Source: Sphingomonas sp. 32-62-10
GTDB taxonomy: Bacteria; Pseudomonadota; Alphaproteobacteria; Sphingomonadales; Sphingomonadaceae
Assembly (NCBI GenBank): GCA_002280555.1
Contig: NCEE01000008.1
Span: 1-52,493, forward strand
DNA: 52,493 nucleotides
Reading direction: 5' to 3'
Shown here: one piece after another, positions 49,621 to 52,493 of the stretch
Numbering within the stretch: position 1 is the stretch's first letter
How the letters are laid out: each line of letters starts with the position of its first letter
Position numbers and translations under genes: made by a program
Notes under the pieces: generated by a model
What the model was told of the DNA's origin: nothing
Database searches by the model: none
What the model saw: only the letters and a program-made list of their open reading frames with translations

Positions 49621-50047
49621 TCAGTCGAGATCGTCGGCGAAGCGCGGGAAATTCTTTGCGAGTTGCGCGCCGCCATCACCCGTCGGTTGCGCGGCTTCAT
49701 TAAGCGCCTTGGCAACCTGCCCCACAGTCAACGTGCTCGAAATCACGAGCATCCCCATTTCGGATAATGTGCCGTGCCACGCCATGCTCCCGCGCGCGCC
49801 GCCCAGCCGAATGGCTGGCAATCGCGGCGGGGGCAGAGCCGGGGGCATATTCCTTGTACATTTGATCGAGCATCGGCAGTTCGACGGCTTTCGCGTCTAC
49901 TAGTTCGGCAGCGGCACCCCGTACGTTCACGCCATTGACGATGAAGTTGGCCAGGCGAATGCCCATTCGATCGGATCGGTACGAACCGTAGAGTACCAGA
50001 ATTGAACTGCCCATGCTGACAATCCCAAATATCAAGGCGGCTTCCAA
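49621..50047 (-). pseudogene. Hypothetical protein, probably frameshifted
   Basis: The frame from 50047 to 49700 begins MEAALIFGIVSMGSSILVLY (one membrane span) and runs through VNVRGAAAELVDAKAVELPM to APAAIASHSAG, then turns into unlikely Arg/His/Cys-rich sequence. A second frame ending at 49621 has sensible sequence after the overlap (MAWHGTLSEMGMLVISSTLT, then VGQVAKALNEAA). A shift near 49810-49850 would join them into one protein of about 140 residues. I do not recognise a family. Alternatively only the 115-residue frame is real. Confidence 0.5.
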
Positions 50048-50050
50048 TGG

Positions 50051-50422
50051 TCACCTAAATCGACTGCGGGATACCTTAGCCAAGACCTGAAGGGGCAGGA
50101 CAATTGCAATGCCCAGCACGAACGGTATCCACAGGGGGGCCAGAACCCAAATCCATTCCCAATCGATGTATCCTGTTAGCTTCAAGCCGCTAAACAAAAT
50201 CGCCAGCATACCGAAGAAGCTGAAACCGCCCGCGATAAATCTACTGCGAAATACCCTAGCCAAGACCAGATAGGGCAGGACAATTGCAATGCCCAGCGCG
50301 AACGGTACCCACAGGGGGGCCAGAACCCAAAGCCATTCCCAATCGATGTATCCTGTCAGCTTCAGGCCGATAAACAAAATCGCCAGCATACCGAAGAAAC
50401 TGATACCGCCGCCATTGTTCAT
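50051..50422 (-). CDS. Small membrane protein with an internal tandem duplication
   Basis: 123 residues made of two nearly identical 60-residue units: FFGMLAILFIGLKLTGYIDW then EWLWVLAPLWVPFALGIAIV in the first, and FFGMLAILFSGLKLTGYIDW and EWIWVLAPLWIPFVLGIAIV in the second. Each has two spans. A single unit resembles short transmembrane proteins (Tmemb_185A/TMEM185-like, 'transmembrane Fragile-X-F protein') found as a single copy in bacteria. Function unknown. No strong ribosome site upstream. Local base composition is more AT-rich. Confidence 0.65.
   Translation of the reverse strand: MNNGGGISFFGMLAILFIGLKLTGYIDWEWLWVLAPLWVPFALGIAIVLPYLVLARVFRSRFIAGGFSFFGMLAILFSGLKLTGYIDWEWIWVLAPLWIPFVLGIAIVLPLQVLAKVSRSRFR
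50060..50419. repeat. 180-bp in-frame direct tandem repeat
   Basis: Bases from about 50060-50239 repeat at 50240-50419 with an exact 180-bp period: for example GGGCAGGACAATTGCAATGC occurs at 50094 and again 180 bases later. The few differences are scattered substitutions without length changes. The period equals 60 codons, preserving the frame of the membrane protein. Confidence 0.85.
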
Positions 50423-50712
50423 TTCGAAGGTCTTTCTGACTGATCGTTTTGAAAGCCGCGGCCTTCGTATGACAGAAGCTTTCGTTTAATCAATCGTTTG
50501 AAAGCGGTTCCGTTACGCGACGTGTTCGCTTTCTCACATTCGGAACGTGTTTCCCGTAAACCTCATTATGTTCGTTGATAGATCAGAAAAGCTTGTTTGG
50601 GCGCTTCCGGAAAAGAACGACCCGAGGATTGAAAAATGGCGCCCAAGTCGCCCTTGTCCTCGTTTGGCGAACTGGATAAGTTCGTGCTTCGTTCCCTCAA
50701 AAGGCAGGCCTT
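50423..50712. other. Intergenic region before rmuC, AT-rich
   Basis: About 290 bases between the divergent duplicated membrane protein and rmuC. I see several AT-rich stretches but no promoter box I would defend. A short frame (50636-50725, 29 residues) overlaps the rmuC start in another frame; it has no recognisable similarity and is not called as a gene. Confidence 0.4.
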
Positions 50713-52110
50713 GTGGATCCATTGATCATCGTCGTCGTGATTGTGTCGCTGGTCATCGGCCTTGGCATCGGCTGGTTCCTCGGCGGGCGCGGTGCCGCGC
50801 AGGCGCGGGCGGAGCGTGATGCGCGGACCGAGGAGTTTCGCCGTGCGATCACTGATCTGGCCGGTGCCGAGGAGCGGGCCAGGGGCGTTGCCGACTTGGC
50901 CGCCAAGCTAGAGCAGGTGCGGGCGGAGCGTGATACGGCGCGCACTGACCTGGCGACGCTGAAAGCGCAGGCAGGGGCCTTTGAACAGCGGTTGGCCGAG
51001 TTGCGCGAAGCGAAGGACGTGATGGCAGCGCAATTCGCCGATGTCTCCAACCGGCTGCTGAGCGAAGCACAGGAAACGTTCCTGCGCCGCGCCGACGAAC
51101 GCTTCAAGCAATCCGAGGAAACCGCAGGACAAAATCTGCGATCGATGCTCCAGCCGGTCAGCGATCGGCTTTCACGGTATGAGGAGACGGTGAAAAAGGT
51201 CGAGGTCGATCGCACCAGCGCGTTTGATCAGCTGAAGGGCCAGCTGGAGAGCTTGCGGGTTGGGCAGGAAAAAGTGTCGAGCGAGGCGGCCAAGCTCGTC
51301 AATTCACTTCGCAACGCCCCCAAATCGCGCGGGCGCTGGGGAGAGCAGCAGCTGAAGAATGTGCTCGAGACGTGTGGCCTTGCCGAGCACACTGATTTCC
51401 AGACCGAAGTGAGCGTTGCAGGCGGCGATGATGAGGGCGGGCGGTTGCGCCCCGATGCGATCGTGCGGGTGCCCGGCGGTCGGGCGCTGGTGATCGACGC
51501 CAAGGTCTCGCTTAACGCCTATCAGGACGCCTTTGGCGCGGTCGATGAGGCAGAACGGCTGAAAGGGCTGGCGCTTCACGCCGCATCAATGCGCGCGCAT
51601 GTGAACGGGCTGGGCAACAAGGCCTATTGGAGCCAGTTCGCCGACGCGCCCGATTATGTGATCATGTTCGTACCGGGCGAGCATTTCCTGTCCGCCGCGC
51701 TCGAACATGATCCGACCTTATGGGATTTCGCGTTCGAAAAGCGCGTGTTGCTGGCGACCCCCACCAACCTGATCGCGATCGCGCGTACGGTGGCGGCGGT
51801 GTGGCGGCAGGAAAAACTCGCCAAGGAAGCGCGCCAGATCGGTGAACTCGGCAAGGAACTTTACGATCGGCTTGCCAAGGCGGCGGGCGATTTGCGCAAG
51901 GTGGGTGGCGGACTGACCAGCGCGGTCAACAATTACAACAGCTTCGTCTCCAGCTTCGAAAGCCGGGCGTTGGTGACGGCGCGGAAATTTCGCGATCTCA
52001 ACATCGAAACCGGCGCGCGAGAGATTGAGGAAGTCTCCCCGGTGGAAGCACTTGCGCGTTATGGCGACGCCGTGCCGCTGATCGAAGATTTGGGGGAGGC
52101 GGCAGAATAG
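50713..52110 (+). CDS. rmuC: DNA recombination protein RmuC
   Basis: 465 residues from a GTG at 50713. One N-terminal span (LIIVVVIVSLVIGLGIGWFL) then a long coiled coil (about 30-190), then the RmuC nuclease-like core: PKSRGRWGEQQLKNVLETCG, LRPDAIVRVPGG, LVIDAKVSLNAYQDA, YVIMFVPGEHFLSAAL. The family limits inversions at short inverted repeats. The D...DAK motif of PD-(D/E)XK-type nucleases is present. Confidence 0.93.
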   Translation: MDPLIIVVVIVSLVIGLGIGWFLGGRGAAQARAERDARTEEFRRAITDLAGAEERARGVADLAAKLEQVRAERDTARTDLATLKAQAGAFEQRLAELREAKDVMAAQFADVSNRLLSEAQETFLRRADERFKQSEETAGQNLRSMLQPVSDRLSRYEETVKKVEVDRTSAFDQLKGQLESLRVGQEKVSSEAAKLVNSLRNAPKSRGRWGEQQLKNVLETCGLAEHTDFQTEVSVAGGDDEGGRLRPDAIVRVPGGRALVIDAKVSLNAYQDAFGAVDEAERLKGLALHAASMRAHVNGLGNKAYWSQFADAPDYVIMFVPGEHFLSAALEHDPTLWDFAFEKRVLLATPTNLIAIARTVAAVWRQEKLAKEARQIGELGKELYDRLAKAAGDLRKVGGGLTSAVNNYNSFVSSFESRALVTARKFRDLNIETGAREIEEVSPVEALARYGDAVPLIEDLGEAAE

Positions 52111-52129
52111 GGCGACCGATGCCGTTCGA

Positions 52130-52493
52130 TTAGCGCTGTCCGCGCCCCAGCACTTCGTACGCCATCACCGCCGTTGCCACCGCCGCGTTGAGGCTATCGG
52201 CCTTACCCAGCATCGGGATCTTGACGAGCAAGTCGCATGCGGCGGCATAGTCATCGGGCATCCCCTGCGCTTCGTTGCCGGTCAGCAGAAAGGTGGGAGC
52301 GGTGTACCTGGCCGTCCGGTACGACGTTTCGGTGTCGAGGCTAAGGCCAATCAGCTGGCCAGGCCCGGCGCGAAGCCATGCCGTAAACTCGCTCCAGTCG
52401 CATTGCACCACCGGTACCGTGAACAGCGCGCCCATGCTGGCCCGCACCGCCTCTACCGAGAATGGATCGACGCAATCACCGATCAGGATCAGC
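52130..52493 (-). CDS. TrmH/SpoU-family RNA methyltransferase, 5' end cut by window
   Basis: The frame runs off the right edge of the window, beginning LILIGDCVDPFSVEAVRASM. Conserved SpoU motifs are visible: FLLTGNEAQGMP (AdoMet knot) and KIPMLGKADSLNAAVATAVM. The C-terminal 121 residues are present; the N-terminal substrate-binding domain lies outside. Target (rRNA or tRNA) cannot be assigned. Confidence 0.88.
   Translation of the reverse strand, partial: LILIGDCVDPFSVEAVRASMGALFTVPVVQCDWSEFTAWLRAGPGQLIGLSLDTETSYRTARYTAPTFLLTGNEAQGMPDDYAAACDLLVKIPMLGKADSLNAAVATAVMAYEVLGRGQR

Noticed and set aside
50051..50422. Two adjacent genes instead of one duplicated gene
   Set aside because: The second unit has no start codon or ribosome site of its own and is in frame with the first without a stop between.
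50636..50725. 29-residue frame overlapping the rmuC start
   Set aside because: Too short, no ribosome site and no similarity; rmuC from GTG 50713 explains the region.

Overview
The window is a chromosomal segment of a GC-rich alphaproteobacterium, almost certainly Sphingomonas or a close sphingomonad. The assignment rests on gene order and protein character: a ddl-ftsQ-ftsA-ftsZ cluster, argS-SPOR-nagZ-scpAB-tatABC, a PhyR/NepR/EcfG general stress locus, and serine palmitoyltransferase with an acyl carrier protein and a ceramide-reductase-like gene. Most of the window is densely packed core chromosome with 1-4 bp overlaps. No phage, IS element or CRISPR array was seen.

Layout. 1-6811: division cluster ddl (5' cut), ftsQ, ftsA, ftsZ and an exported TPR/Pro-rich/SPOR protein. 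6808-10715: dgt and a DUF1800/DUF1501 pair. 10717-19064: an M20 peptidase facing away from argS, then SPOR protein, nagZ, a REP-like palindrome plus a small membrane protein, scpA, scpB, tatA, tatB, tatC. 19117-23312: general stress response (GSR) locus. 23402-29771: glnE, a 1-Cys Bcp peroxiredoxin, an M23 peptidase, erpA, an exoIII nuclease and a small secreted protein. 29859-33738: GNAT-type candidate ceramide synthase, desaturase, GST and its TetR regulator. 33748-42921, all on the minus strand: lptG, lptF, hybrid kinase, spt, acp, cerR-like, proB, obgE. 42968-45126: TetR, divergent metal-dependent hydrolase, GNAT. 45306-52493: rpmA, rplU, TonB receptor, hspQ, tRNA-Ser(CGA), a small odd region with a broken ORF and an internally duplicated membrane protein, rmuC and a cut rRNA methyltransferase gene.

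The most interesting part is the GSR locus. Besides nepR, a PhyP-like kinase, phyR and ecfG, it holds: (i) a second, unadvertised NepR-like gene (23112-23312, minus) at the far edge; (ii) a 45-aa membrane protein between phyR and ecfG whose start codon lies in a hairpin; (iii) a likely small RNA (about 19220-19117, minus) with a perfect GGAAC-N16-CGTT EcfG promoter and two stem-loops, each exposing a run of seven C. This would be a GSR-controlled, anti-Shine-Dalgarno sRNA encoded beside its own regulators. The PhyP-like protein lacks a recognisable ATP-binding N-box and G-box.

A second theme is the envelope. Three genes of bacterial ceramide synthesis (spt, acp, cerR-like) lie near lptFG, and a GNAT protein resembling bacterial ceramide synthase lies 8 kb away beside a desaturase. 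This fits an outer membrane built on glycosphingolipids instead of LPS.
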